A stretch of 64,000 nt of DNA from Akkermansia muciniphila (GTDB taxonomy: Bacteria; Verrucomicrobiota; Verrucomicrobiia; Verrucomicrobiales; V1-33): assembly GCA_943333275.1 (NCBI GenBank), contig CALQSQ010000007.1:1-64000 (forward strand). The letters are read 5' to 3'. Numbering within the stretch: position 1 is the first letter of the stretch; each line of letters begins with the position of its first letter. Below are positions 1-9,868 of the stretch, piece by piece. The notes below the pieces were generated by a model that saw nothing but the letters and a program-made list of their open reading frames with translations, was not told the DNA's origin and did no database searches. A program made the position numbers and the translations under genes.

Positions 1-240
1 CGCCATGCCGCCAAAAGGTGTCACGGGCTTGTCAGAATATTCAATTGGAAGGTTCACCATTACGGTGATTGTCCCATACCCGTCAACCCCCTGCTCTGAA
101 CACGCTGGGCTTCACTCTCGCTCCTCTATTGCATTATCCAGGTTAAAAATTCCTACAGGTATTTGCCGGCTGCTGCGACGGCGATCAATTCCTCCGCCGG
201 TGCGGGGTTGCCGAGCGCCCACTCCGATCTAAGGTGGGGC

Positions 241-3129
241 ATGTTTCTACGTTCATTGATCATCAGTCTGGTTCCCATTTCATTACTGGCCCAGGAGGCG
301 GCGGAGCCCTGGCTGGGGCAGGTTCGGCAGTTGACCTTTACAGGGCGACGAGCGGGAGAGGGGTATTTTTCCCAGGATGGTCGGAAACTGATCTTCCAGA
401 GTGAACGGGATCCGGCGAATCCATTTTTCCAGATGTTTGTGCTGGATATGGAGTCGGGGGATACGAATCGAGTTTCGCCGGGTGATGGAAAAACGACGTG
501 TGGGTGGCTGTATCCCGATGGCAAGCATGTGCTGTTTGCGTCCACCCATGCGGACAAGGCGGCAGTGGAGAAGCAGTCGGCGGAGTTGAAGGATCGCGCC
601 GAGGGAAAACAGAAGCGCTATTCATGGGACTATGACGAGAACTACGATTTGTGGCGGGCGAATCTCGATGGCACCGATCTCGTGAACCTTACGCACACCC
701 TGGGGTATGATGCCGAGGGTGGGGTGAGTCCTGACGGGGAAATGATTGTGTTTGCGTCGAACCGGCATGCGTATTCGGAGAAGCTCCCGGAGGCTGATCA
801 GAAGCTGTTCGACGAGCACCAGTCGCTGTTCATGGACATTTATACGATGAAGGCAGATGGCTCCGAGGTGCGTCGCCTGACAGATGCACGGGGCTACGAT
901 GGCGGGCCGTTTTTCAGTGCTGATGGACGGAAAATTTGCTGGCGCCGCTTTAATGAGGAGGGGGACCGAGCGGAGATTTGGACGATGAATCGCGATGGTT
1001 CCGATCAGCGTCAGATTACGAAATTGGGAGCGATGAGTTGGGCGCCATTTTTTCATCCTAGTGGCGATTACCTGATCTTCACGACCAACAAGCATGGGTT
1101 TGACAATTTCGAACTGTATCTGGTCGATGCCGCGGGTTCCCACGAACCGTTGCGCGTGACCAGCACGCCGGGTTTTGATGGACTGGCCAGTTTCTCGCCC
1201 GATGGCAGGCAACTCACCTGGACCAGCAATCGCACCGCAGACAAGACATCGCAGATTTTTCTGGCCAAATGGGATGACGCCGCGGCGCGCACTGCGTTGG
1301 GCCTTGGATCGCAGGATGTGCCTACGGTTTCGATTGCCGGAGCGGATGAGATTGTCGTCGCGGACCTGCGGCGGCATGTGGAATACCTGGCGAGCGATGC
1401 CCTGGAGGGTCGGTTGACGGGGACACCGGGTGAGGTACTGGCGACGGAATATGTTGCGGCGGAGTTTAAGAAACTGGGGCTCGTGCCAGCGGGTGATCAC
1501 GGATCGTATTTTGCGCCCTTTGAATTCACCGCCGGGGTGGCCCTGGGTGCGGAGAATCAATTGAAGTCCAATGCGGATGATCCTGCGGATCCGCCGCAGG
1601 TGCAGCGCGACTGGTTGCCGCTGGCCTTTTCCACGATAGGAAAAGTGGAACCAAGTGGCGTGGTGTTTGCGGGATACGGAATGGAAATTCCGGCGGAGAA
1701 AGATTCGCCGGAGTATTCCAGTTATGTGCACACGGATGTGAAGGGTAAGTGGGTGATGGTGCTGCGCTATCTTCCCGATGGCCTTTCCCAGTCAGAACGC
1801 GTGCGCTATTTCCCCTACAGCAGCCTGCGTCGGAAGGCGATGCTGGCGCGTGAAAAAGGGGCGCGAGGGATTATCGTGGTCAGCGGTCCGCAGGCGAAAG
1901 TGGTTTCCCAACTGGTGCCGCTGAGTTTCGATGCCTCCATGGCCACCTCCGGAGTGGCGGCCATTTCTGTGATTGATCAAATGGCGGCGGGCTGGCTGCA
2001 AATGGCGGGCAAGGATCTCACCGTGCTGCATACGGCATTGGACAAGGGAGAAATCATGCCGGGTTTTCCGATTCCGGGCCTGGAGTTGGGAGGAAATATT
2101 GACATTCATCAGGAAAAACGCACCGGGCGCAATGTGGTTGCCAAGCTTCCCTGCGCAGGGAATGCACCTGCCGTGCTGGTGGGAGCGCATGTGGATCATT
2201 TGGGAAATGTGGCGGGTGGTAATGATTCACGAGCGGAAAATACGAACAAGGCCGACATCCATCACGGTGCCGATGACAACGCCTCCGGCGTGGCGGGAAT
2301 GCTGGAAATCGCCCAATCCATCACCGCGCAAACCAAGGCTGGCAAACTCACCCTGACACGCCCCGTGGTTTTCGCCGCCTGGTCTGGAGAGGAGCTTGGT
2401 TTGTTGGGATCCTCTGCCTATGCACGGAACTTTGCGCGCGAAGGCAAGGGCGATGAAAATGCTCCGCTGGGGGATGTTTTCTGCGCCAATTTCAACCTCG
2501 ACATGATCGGCCGGATGAAACAAAGCGTCGTCATTCAGGGGTTGGGCTCCAGTGATTACTGGGGTCCTGCGTTGGAGAAACGCAACATTGTGGTGGGTCT
2601 GAGTGTACAGGCTCAGCAGGATTGTTTCCTGCCCACGGATGCCACGACTTTTTATCTGCGTGGTGTGCCCATCTTTAATCTTTTCACGGGTTCCCATGAA
2701 GACTACCACAAGCCAACGGATACTGCGGAGAAGATCAACTATGAGGACGCGGCGAGGATTGCCAAACTCACGGCACTGCTGGTCAGGGATCTGGCCTCGG
2801 GGACAGAAGTTCCCAAATATGTGGCGCAAAAGAAACCGAATGAAACCACCGGGAGAGGCTTTCGGGCCTACCTGGGAACGATTCCGGACTATGCCCAGGC
2901 CGATGTGGAGGGAGTGAAACTCAGCGGGGTCTCCCCCGTCGGCCCGGCCGCCAAGGCAGGGCTCAAAGCCGGGGACATCATTGTGAAACTGGCCGGCAAG
3001 GACATTAAGAACATATACGAATACACCGACACGATGGCCGCGCTAAAAATTGGCGAGGAGACAACACTTTCCGTCAAACGTGGTGACAAGGTTGTGGACT
3101 TGAAGATTACGCCGGGGAGTCGGGAGTAG
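241..3129 (+). CDS. Secreted M28-family metallopeptidase with N-terminal TolB/PD40-like beta-propeller repeats, PA-like insert and C-terminal PDZ domain
   Basis: ORF 163-3129; likely start at 241 (MFLRSLIISLVPISLLAQ signal peptide). Repeats such as 'GYFSQDGRKLIFQSERD', 'GGVSPDGEMIVFASNR'; M28 ligands 'GAHVDHLG', 'HHGADDNASGVAGMLE', 'WSGEELGLLGS', 'DYHKPTDT'; PDZ 'GPAAKAGLKAGDIIVKLAGKDI'. Confidence 0.88.
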   Translation: MFLRSLIISLVPISLLAQEAAEPWLGQVRQLTFTGRRAGEGYFSQDGRKLIFQSERDPANPFFQMFVLDMESGDTNRVSPGDGKTTCGWLYPDGKHVLFASTHADKAAVEKQSAELKDRAEGKQKRYSWDYDENYDLWRANLDGTDLVNLTHTLGYDAEGGVSPDGEMIVFASNRHAYSEKLPEADQKLFDEHQSLFMDIYTMKADGSEVRRLTDARGYDGGPFFSADGRKICWRRFNEEGDRAEIWTMNRDGSDQRQITKLGAMSWAPFFHPSGDYLIFTTNKHGFDNFELYLVDAAGSHEPLRVTSTPGFDGLASFSPDGRQLTWTSNRTADKTSQIFLAKWDDAAARTALGLGSQDVPTVSIAGADEIVVADLRRHVEYLASDALEGRLTGTPGEVLATEYVAAEFKKLGLVPAGDHGSYFAPFEFTAGVALGAENQLKSNADDPADPPQVQRDWLPLAFSTIGKVEPSGVVFAGYGMEIPAEKDSPEYSSYVHTDVKGKWVMVLRYLPDGLSQSERVRYFPYSSLRRKAMLAREKGARGIIVVSGPQAKVVSQLVPLSFDASMATSGVAAISVIDQMAAGWLQMAGKDLTVLHTALDKGEIMPGFPIPGLELGGNIDIHQEKRTGRNVVAKLPCAGNAPAVLVGAHVDHLGNVAGGNDSRAENTNKADIHHGADDNASGVAGMLEIAQSITAQTKAGKLTLTRPVVFAAWSGEELGLLGSSAYARNFAREGKGDENAPLGDVFCANFNLDMIGRMKQSVVIQGLGSSDYWGPALEKRNIVVGLSVQAQQDCFLPTDATTFYLRGVPIFNLFTGSHEDYHKPTDTAEKINYEDAARIAKLTALLVRDLASGTEVPKYVAQKKPNETTGRGFRAYLGTIPDYAQADVEGVKLSGVSPVGPAAKAGLKAGDIIVKLAGKDIKNIYEYTDTMAALKIGEETTLSVKRGDKVVDLKITPGSRE

Positions 3130-3198
3130 GACAACAATTCCCGCCTGACAAACGGGCGATATCCGGAAATACTCTTCCCTAATGAAGGGACGTGATGC

Positions 3199-3723
3199 AT
3201 GACACCGAAGCGGTTGATCCTGACGGGATGTTGTCTGGCGTTGGTTGCGATGGCGTGGATGTTTGTCCAAAAGGCCTCCGGCACCGGGGGAAACATTGCC
3301 GGCGGGTTTGGATATGGAGTTCTGGCGGCGGCGATGTTGATCGCGGCGGGAATCTTTTTCTCGATGGCTTACCTGGATAGTTTCACCTTCCCATTCACCC
3401 GTTGGATCGACGCTGTCTTTGGACTGCTTCCTGATAAACGCAAACCGCCGCTGGATCTGGCCATCGCGGACCGATTGGAGCAGCGCGAGGGCCCGGAGGC
3501 TGCGGAACGGGAATATTTGCGTCTGCTGGATTATTACCCGCGCAATCTGGAAGTGTGGATGCGATTGATCGCGCTGCGGAGCGAGGCGTATGGAGCGGAA
3601 GCAGCTAGTGCCACGCTGGAGGAGGCCCGACGGGAATTAAAGAGGGACCGGGTGGCCATGAAGACCCTCGATCACATGGAGAAGCATTCCGAGCGACTGA
3701 AAGTGACGGCGGGGAACTCCTGA
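3199..3723 (+). CDS. Hypothetical membrane protein with C-terminal helical/TPR-like region
   Basis: Two N-terminal hydrophobic helices, then a charged helical tail; intact ORF downstream of the peptidase. Confidence 0.6.
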   Translation: MTPKRLILTGCCLALVAMAWMFVQKASGTGGNIAGGFGYGVLAAAMLIAAGIFFSMAYLDSFTFPFTRWIDAVFGLLPDKRKPPLDLAIADRLEQREGPEAAEREYLRLLDYYPRNLEVWMRLIALRSEAYGAEAASATLEEARRELKRDRVAMKTLDHMEKHSERLKVTAGNS

Positions 3724-3727
3724 TCTC

Positions 3728-4636
3728 TCAGGGGTTGGGCCGGTCCGACAGAGAGCGGAGCGTTTTCTTTTGCTCGCGCTGGGTGTCGCTTTCCGCGATG
3801 CGGTCAAAGAGCACTCCGCCTCGCACGGCCACGTTTCCGGATTGGGACTGCATCAGTTGGGGTGAGGAATTGGGAAGTCCTTTGTAAGCCTTCTCCTCAA
3901 TGACAGCGCCGTCCACGTCCAGAACCATGTATTGAAAGAGCTGCGGTGCTGTCATGTAGAGCACGCAAATGTTGCCATTGCGGTCGGTAGTGGCCTGGGG
4001 GTCGCGATAGCTGAGGAGTTCACCGAGCGGGAAGGTGGTGATGTTGTCGCCGGTTTCTTCATCGGTCAGGCTGAGGTAGATGTATTGCACATCCGAGTTT
4101 CCGCCGGGAGTGATGGTGCTGGTTTTGCCGGTGAAGAGTTTGTAGTGGCGGTAGCGGCCAGCCGAGGGATGGGAGGCCGGGACGCCGACGGTGCGTTCCC
4201 AGAAGGCTGGACGAGGGGTGGAAACACGAAAGACGGATTTGTGTTCCGCTCCCAGCCACCGTTGCAGCGGCGGGAAATAGACCTGGCAGTTGACGAGATA
4301 GGTGCCCGGGTCAGTAAGCAGGAAAAAATTGGTGAGGTTGATCCGGCGGGTCAGCGTCTTGCCGTCCTTGATCACGGTGGATTCAGCCTTGGGGGCGCCG
4401 GCGGCGGGGAGCAGGGTGGTTCCGTCGGATCGCTGCAGGTCAATTTGCAACCAGCCTAATTCGCCGGGGCCCCCGAGCACGACATCCTTCCCGGCGAGGT
4501 TGCGGACGCTGACGATGGCGACAATGGATTCGTGCTTTACGAAATTTGTGCGTTCCAATTTCATGGAGACGGAGAGTTGGGCATGCAGCAGACCCGGGGC
4601 GGCGAGTGTGAGGAGGGCAGTGAGAAGACGCTTCAT
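3728..4636 (-). CDS. Hypothetical secreted protein
   Basis: Signal peptide MKRLLTALLTLAAPGLLHAQ; intact ORF; no catalytic motif recognised. Confidence 0.65.
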   Translation of the reverse strand: MKRLLTALLTLAAPGLLHAQLSVSMKLERTNFVKHESIVAIVSVRNLAGKDVVLGGPGELGWLQIDLQRSDGTTLLPAAGAPKAESTVIKDGKTLTRRINLTNFFLLTDPGTYLVNCQVYFPPLQRWLGAEHKSVFRVSTPRPAFWERTVGVPASHPSAGRYRHYKLFTGKTSTITPGGNSDVQYIYLSLTDEETGDNITTFPLGELLSYRDPQATTDRNGNICVLYMTAPQLFQYMVLDVDGAVIEEKAYKGLPNSSPQLMQSQSGNVAVRGGVLFDRIAESDTQREQKKTLRSLSDRPNP

Positions 4637-4650
4637 AGGGTGGGGTGGAA

Positions 4651-6648
4651 TTAAGGGGGAGGTGGCTGGTCACTGGCGGTGCGGAATCCGAGGAAAGGCT
4701 GGGCGAGGTCCGGGGACTTGGAGGTCCAGCGTTGTTCGCTGACGGGGGCGTGCTTGAGATTGAAATTTCCCCCGCGGTAAATGGGGGATTGTTGATCGGG
4801 CAAGTCGGGGTGTTGTCCCCAAGTGTCCGTCCACTCTGACACATTTCCCGCCAATCCGCAAACCCCCTCTGTGCTGATTTCTTCAGGCTTGGCATCGACG
4901 TCGCACCAGGAGGCAAAACCATCGATGGTACCGCCGCCCTCCGGAGTCGCCGAGAAATCCTCGCCAGTATTGGCTCTGGCCGGTTCGGCAGCGGCGCCCC
5001 AGGGATAGGTGGACCCATTGGAACCGCGCGCGGCCTTTTCCCATTCCTGATCCGTGGGGAGGCGGCGTCCCCGCCAGTGAGCGTAGGCATAAGCGTCCCA
5101 CCAGTCGGCATAGAGCACGGGCGTGTTCAGGGAGATGGGATGGCCCTTGAATTTGGCGCCCTCCTGGGCGGCCCGGTAGAACTCATCCCAATTCAGGGGG
5201 GCGTGGCTGAGCTTGGTGGGGGGCTGATTGGGATGATCGAAACGGTGATCGGCGGGCGCAACTGCCGCGAGGAATTCTGCATACTGGGCAATGGTCACCT
5301 CATATTTGTCGATCCAGAAATCGGGGAGTTGAAGCTTTTCATCCGTTCCAAAGATAAAAGGCCCGGCGGGAACCCTGATCTGCGTGTCGAGCTTTCGCAC
5401 GGCGGGCTTTTTCAGAATGGGATAAAGCATGGCAATGGCCGTGGCCACAATTCCAGCGCCCAGAGCCAGGAGCGTGAGTGGCACCAGACTGCGTTTCGAG
5501 GGGGAGGAGGCGAACGAGACATCGTGACTGGCCGGACTGGTCTGAGTCGAGCGGAGTTTGACGACGTGCTGGAGGGTTTTGCGGACATTGCGCACGAGGG
5601 CTTCCCAGGTCTGGATGGGGTGCGTGCCGCGGCCTTTCATTCGGATGAGCAGGTTGGCGATTTCGGTTTCGCGGCCGTTGGCAGTGAGCTTGCAAAGGGG
5701 TTGAATGCCGCGCGCGACCTCCGCCAACTCGGCAGCCTCGTTGACACTGGCAGCCTCTGGAATGGACGCAATATTGGCCAGTCTGGGCAGGCCATCGCTG
5801 CCCTGGAAAATGTGCCTCGGTTGGATGGTCGAGCGGGGCAGATTGCGGCTGGCATAGAACTGCATGCCTTCTCCGGTGGCGAGCAGGAGTTGCAGGGCTT
5901 CCTCCTGCGACAACTGGACACCTGCGGAAACGAGTTCGGGAAGGGAATTGCCCTGGACGAATTCCCGCGTGTAAAAGATTTCGCCCTCGGCGGTTTCCTG
6001 CGCCTCATAGACGGTGGCGATCGATGGATGTGCCACTTTGGCCATGGAACGAACGAGGGCACGGAACTGGCGCTTGGCGCTGGGCTCGTGCTGGAACTCT
6101 GGTTTGAGGCGCTCCAGAACTACATCGCGGTGCATGGAAATTTGACGGGCGCGGTAACTCTGGGATCGGTCCAGATCCCGGCGTTTCTCCAGAATGCGGT
6201 AGTCTCCGAGCGTGAGGCCGAGCAACGATTCGGGGAGTTGGGGCAGTTTGCTGGATTGGATGGGCGCTATGGGTCCGGTAGAGTCCGTCTGCCTTGCCCA
6301 GGCGAGCACCTCGTCGGCGGTGGCCGAGGGACTGAAGCACCTGTCCCCGTTGGACACGATGAAATCCGGATCGGGCTCAGCGGCCAGAAACCCCGTTCGA
6401 AGCTGGGGGAATTTGCTGACCATCGCCTCCTGCACGGCGGCCCCATCGGTCGCGGTGAAATGCCGTGCGCAGAGGAGGAGGTCGAGGGAATCAGCTTCCG
6501 ATCCCAGCCGCTCCACCTCGTCAAGATCAGGTGCTTCCAGAACTTCGAACGAAGGCTGGCTGCGCAAGGCTGCGGCCAGTTGTTTGCGCAGGACGGCATC
6601 CTCGGTAGCGAGGAGGACTACCATGCGTTGGGAGGCTGGATCAGGCAC
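4651..6648 (-). CDS. Receiver-like / degenerate protein kinase / TM / FGE-sulfatase (SUMF1-fold) protein
   Basis: Kinase-like 'LTLGDYRILEKRRDLDRSQSYRARQISMHRDVVLERLKPEF' without VAIK Lys, HRD or DFG; TM 'LVPLTLLALGAGIVATAIAMLYPIL'; FGE fold 'FWIDKYEVTIAQYAEFL', 'RRLPTDQEWEKAARG', 'GLAGNVSEWTDTW', 'YRGGNF', 'FLGFRTA'. Confidence 0.82.
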   Translation of the reverse strand: MPDPASQRMVVLLATEDAVLRKQLAAALRSQPSFEVLEAPDLDEVERLGSEADSLDLLLCARHFTATDGAAVQEAMVSKFPQLRTGFLAAEPDPDFIVSNGDRCFSPSATADEVLAWARQTDSTGPIAPIQSSKLPQLPESLLGLTLGDYRILEKRRDLDRSQSYRARQISMHRDVVLERLKPEFQHEPSAKRQFRALVRSMAKVAHPSIATVYEAQETAEGEIFYTREFVQGNSLPELVSAGVQLSQEEALQLLLATGEGMQFYASRNLPRSTIQPRHIFQGSDGLPRLANIASIPEAASVNEAAELAEVARGIQPLCKLTANGRETEIANLLIRMKGRGTHPIQTWEALVRNVRKTLQHVVKLRSTQTSPASHDVSFASSPSKRSLVPLTLLALGAGIVATAIAMLYPILKKPAVRKLDTQIRVPAGPFIFGTDEKLQLPDFWIDKYEVTIAQYAEFLAAVAPADHRFDHPNQPPTKLSHAPLNWDEFYRAAQEGAKFKGHPISLNTPVLYADWWDAYAYAHWRGRRLPTDQEWEKAARGSNGSTYPWGAAAEPARANTGEDFSATPEGGGTIDGFASWCDVDAKPEEISTEGVCGLAGNVSEWTDTWGQHPDLPDQQSPIYRGGNFNLKHAPVSEQRWTSKSPDLAQPFLGFRTASDQPPPP

Positions 6649-6663
6649 AGGGGAAGGCTTCTG

Positions 6664-7791
6664 TCACTTGGGGAAGAGCATGGCATCCGCCGCTTCAGTA
6701 TCAGCGGTCGGAGGCACCGGCACGGGCATGTCATTGGCGAACCCCTTCAACTCAGCGGGTTCCGCCACCATATCCTGGAGGAGTCCCATTTCCTGGGGTT
6801 TGTCTGGATCGGTGAGAAATATTTTAAGTGCGAAGCCGTAATATTTGCACTGCCCATACTGCACGATGTCGGCCGGGGTCATTTCGGCCAGGTCCCAGAG
6901 GACCTCCCAACGTTCGAGCCCTCTTTCCGTCCAATCTTCCGGTGCGCTGATTTTCTGCGCCTGCACGGTGGCGACGGTCCGGGCAATACGGGTGCCATTT
7001 ACCAGATCAAAAAAATGGATGCCTGCGAGGATGGAATCGCTCGGAATCGGTTCGGGGGCGATTTTTTTCAGCGTGAACGACAGCAATTTTTTCTGACCCG
7101 AGTAAACCCCCGGAACCTTTTCGATTCGCAGATCAGTAATGGCAATCTTATCCTCGGATTTCTCCACCTCGCTGGGTTCAGGGGTGGCAATGCCATTTTG
7201 TTTGATTTGCAGTTCGGCCAGGTGGTAAAAATCGCCGGCTGCGCGACCGAGTTTGATCAGCGTGTTCCAATGCGGCTGGGCTTTGGATTCGAGGCCCATT
7301 TTGTCCATGGTGCGGGCCAGTTGGTAAATGAGCTTTGGGTGATCCGGCTGTTTGAGCCAGGCGGCGCGGAAGGCCTCCAGGGCGGTCTGCATGTCGCCCT
7401 TCTCACGGGCGGCGGTCCCTTGATCGAGCAGTTCAAGGATGGACTCATCGGTGATCTTGACGTCGAGAGTTTTGGCGAATGGCCGGGGGTTCTCGACTGT
7501 CCTGACGGGCGGGGAAATTTTGACAGGAGGGGTGGGATTGGAGACGTCAGCCACTTCCTTGGCACCGGCGGGTGGAGTGACTTGAGCGGGCGTGGACACC
7601 GATTGTGCCGCGACCATGGGGGCCTGGGGCGTCGGACCAGAATTCACGGGCAGTGAGGCCTCCCGGGAGGCGAGCTGCTTTTGCCATCCCCAGAGTCCCA
7701 GCGCGGCCTGCAGGAGGGCCACAGCCACGAGGATTCCGCAGACAACAGAGAACGTTGCCCCACTGGAAGACTTTTCAGAGGCGGATTTCAT
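6664..7791 (-). CDS. Hypothetical membrane-anchored TPR-like protein
   Basis: N-terminal TM 'FSVVCGILVAVALLQAALGLWGW'; TPR-like 'GTAAREKGDMQTALEAFRAAWLKQPDHPKLIYQLARTMDKMG'; same strand, directly upstream of the 4651-6648 gene. Confidence 0.65.
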   Translation of the reverse strand: MKSASEKSSSGATFSVVCGILVAVALLQAALGLWGWQKQLASREASLPVNSGPTPQAPMVAAQSVSTPAQVTPPAGAKEVADVSNPTPPVKISPPVRTVENPRPFAKTLDVKITDESILELLDQGTAAREKGDMQTALEAFRAAWLKQPDHPKLIYQLARTMDKMGLESKAQPHWNTLIKLGRAAGDFYHLAELQIKQNGIATPEPSEVEKSEDKIAITDLRIEKVPGVYSGQKKLLSFTLKKIAPEPIPSDSILAGIHFFDLVNGTRIARTVATVQAQKISAPEDWTERGLERWEVLWDLAEMTPADIVQYGQCKYYGFALKIFLTDPDKPQEMGLLQDMVAEPAELKGFANDMPVPVPPTADTEAADAMLFPK

Positions 7792-7961
7792 GCGACAGGC
7801 AAAATAGGCTTGGAGAGGCTGATCCTAGGGAGAAATCCTATGCCTGTCAATTCCCGTCCCCGGGCAATTTGCTTTTTATTTACCCGGGTGCTTGCCGCCT
7901 GCACAAATGCGTTTACCTGTGGGCAACCGATCCCTCCAACTCCTCTTTTCCTGCAATACCC

Positions 7962-8570
7962 ATGTCCCTCCGTCCCTCTTGTTTGGTGCCCTTGTTAAGT
8001 CTGTTTGGTGTGCTTGTATTTTGTCAGACGCCGGCCCGGGCTAGGATCGGCGAGACCATGGACGAATGCGTCGAGCGTTACGGACCATCCTATGGCAGTC
8101 TGCCGTCGATCTGTGGCCGGGAGGGTGAATTGTGTTACCTCTTCAAACGCACCATCGATAGTGGAGGCAAGATCAAGACCATCCTCATGAAAATTGAGTT
8201 TATCGAGGGCAAGGCCGCCTACCTGAGAATCAGCAGTCCTGCGATCAGCGATGATGACGCCAAGGATTTGGTAGGGAAAAGCGGTGGAAAATCCACCTGG
8301 CAGTCCCCCCAGTCCATCACTGATCGCTCCTATTATGTGACCGATGACAAGCAACGCGAGGCCTGCATCTACCGATTGGGTGAGGTGAGGGTGGTGGAAA
8401 TTTTCTCTGCTGCCATGACGGACTTTCTCAATGCCTATCGCCTTGCCACGCTCGCTAATCCTCCCGCCAAACTCCCGTCAAGGAACGTCACAAATGAGCT
8501 GAACGAGCCGGCGAAGTCTCAGACAGACGGCAAATCCTCCCCTGGCGGGGGTGGCATCAAAGGATTCTGA
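7962..8570 (+). CDS. Hypothetical secreted protein
   Basis: Internal ATG at 7962 gives signal peptide MSLRPSCLVPLLSLFGVLVFCQTPARA; the upstream in-frame extension (7605-7961) is antisense to another gene. Confidence 0.6.
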   Translation: MSLRPSCLVPLLSLFGVLVFCQTPARARIGETMDECVERYGPSYGSLPSICGREGELCYLFKRTIDSGGKIKTILMKIEFIEGKAAYLRISSPAISDDDAKDLVGKSGGKSTWQSPQSITDRSYYVTDDKQREACIYRLGEVRVVEIFSAAMTDFLNAYRLATLANPPAKLPSRNVTNELNEPAKSQTDGKSSPGGGGIKGF

Positions 8571-8633
8571 GGACCATCTGCCTTTCGACGCCCCCTGCTC
8601 ACCGTGCATTTCCACGGCACTACCGATGTATGA

Positions 8634-8663
8634 AAAAGCGGCTTCGATGAGGAAGCCGCTTTT
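8634..8663. terminator. Hairpin terminator between convergent genes
   Basis: Perfect 12-bp stem aaaagcggcttc-gatgag-gaagccgctttt between a + gene ending 8570 and a - gene ending 8700; A-rich and T-rich flanks suit bidirectional termination. Confidence 0.75.
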
Positions 8664-8699
8664 GAGAGTGATGAAACTGCGGCGCTGGCCGCTGTCGCA

Positions 8700-9149
8700 C
8701 TATACCCGGGAGGAAATTTTGCTGTAAGTGCGCAGGAGGGCTTCCTGGTCCTCCTTGTCCAAATCTTCCATGAGGTCCACCAGGCTCGTCACAATCTCCT
8801 CGCGGATGCGTTCGACGAGGTCGATACCTTTGCGGGTGATCTGGACCATGACCTTGCGGCGGTCATCCTGAGCGTGCAGGCGCTGCACGTAACCCAGTTT
8901 CTCCAGACGGTCCACGAGGCCGGTGGCGGCTGCGGTGGAATGACCCATTTTCTTGGAAATGTCAGTCATCGTGAGGAAATCCTCATTGGCCAGGTATCCA
9001 AGCAGGAAGAATTGGGGGAAGGAGACATTTCCTTTATTCAACTCTTTCGAGAGATTAAGGAGGAACGACCTCTGAGTGAACATGATGAAATCAGCGAGTC
9101 GACTGGCGTCCTTGCGGATGGTTTGTTTTGGGTCTTCAGTTGTATTCAT
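8700..9149 (-). CDS. MarR-family transcriptional regulator
   Basis: 'MTDISKKMGHSTAAATGLVDRLEKLGYVQRLHAQDDRRKVMVQITRKGIDLVERI' winged-helix core; likely start MNTTEDPKQ at 9149. Confidence 0.85.
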   Translation of the reverse strand: MNTTEDPKQTIRKDASRLADFIMFTQRSFLLNLSKELNKGNVSFPQFFLLGYLANEDFLTMTDISKKMGHSTAAATGLVDRLEKLGYVQRLHAQDDRRKVMVQITRKGIDLVERIREEIVTSLVDLMEDLDKEDQEALLRTYSKISSRV

Positions 9150-9777
9150 GGTAAAATCGGGAGTGCGTGTTTGGATTGTGATGGCTGGTATCAGTGAGCA
9201 GGGCTGACTGAATTGAAATTTTTCATAATTGTAATAACCTATAGAATTCGATAGTTGCAAGGACAATTAACTTCTGCGCGCAGTTTTTTTTGTAAAAATC
9301 ATAATTCGGGTGGCTGTTTGGGTCTATTAACCTCTCACCTTATCATCAAAAGTAAAGAATTATCAAGCGGGAATCTCACTTTTTTGAAAAAACTGCAAAA
9401 ACGAAAGGCTTCGTTCCGGAAAAATTACACCCCCTCGACTGATGCGGGGGCCGAAAAGGTCGCTCATCTGTGCGCCATTGGCCCCGCACGGCGTTTGTCG
9501 GAGAGTAAATTGGTGAACAATGGCAGATACTAAGCCAGGGATGAGCATTTCGCATCTTGAATATTTGGCAGGAGTAGTGGTGGTTTGTGATGCGAGTTCT
9601 GCATGAAGTGGGACCCAATCGGCGGACTTGATTCCGGAAGCCGAGAAGGTGCCCTGCGGGGTTCCGTTTGGTATATTAAAGAGAAACTTGCAATCGTGGT
9701 CCCTCAATTGGTGGATGTTCCGATGAGTTCGCTATGAAAATTAGAGCGACTGAACCGACGTTTTGCACAATCCTCCC

Positions 9778-9805
9778 TTGACGCACCGAGGATGCTCCCT
9801 ATACT
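9778..9805 (+). promoter_or_regulatory. Candidate sigma70-type promoter upstream of nusA
   Basis: TTGACG (9778-9783), 16-bp spacer, TATACT (9800-9805), about 65 bp before the nusA ATG. Confidence 0.45.
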
Positions 9806-9868
9806 CCGCCCCCTTGACGAGGGTGGGAAGTAATTCCCGCTCTTTTTCATTCTAGAGGGAATTTATTT

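Noticed and set aside
622-1731. 369-aa minus-strand ORF antisense to the M28 peptidase
   Set aside because: Arg/His-rich mirror translation; the sense ORF has clear catalytic motifs.
5077-7656. 859-aa + strand ORF antisense to the pseudokinase-FGE and TPR genes
   Set aside because: Low-complexity Gly/Arg-rich translation with no domain; spans two convincing minus-strand genes and their gap. A mirror ORF from GC-rich codon usage.
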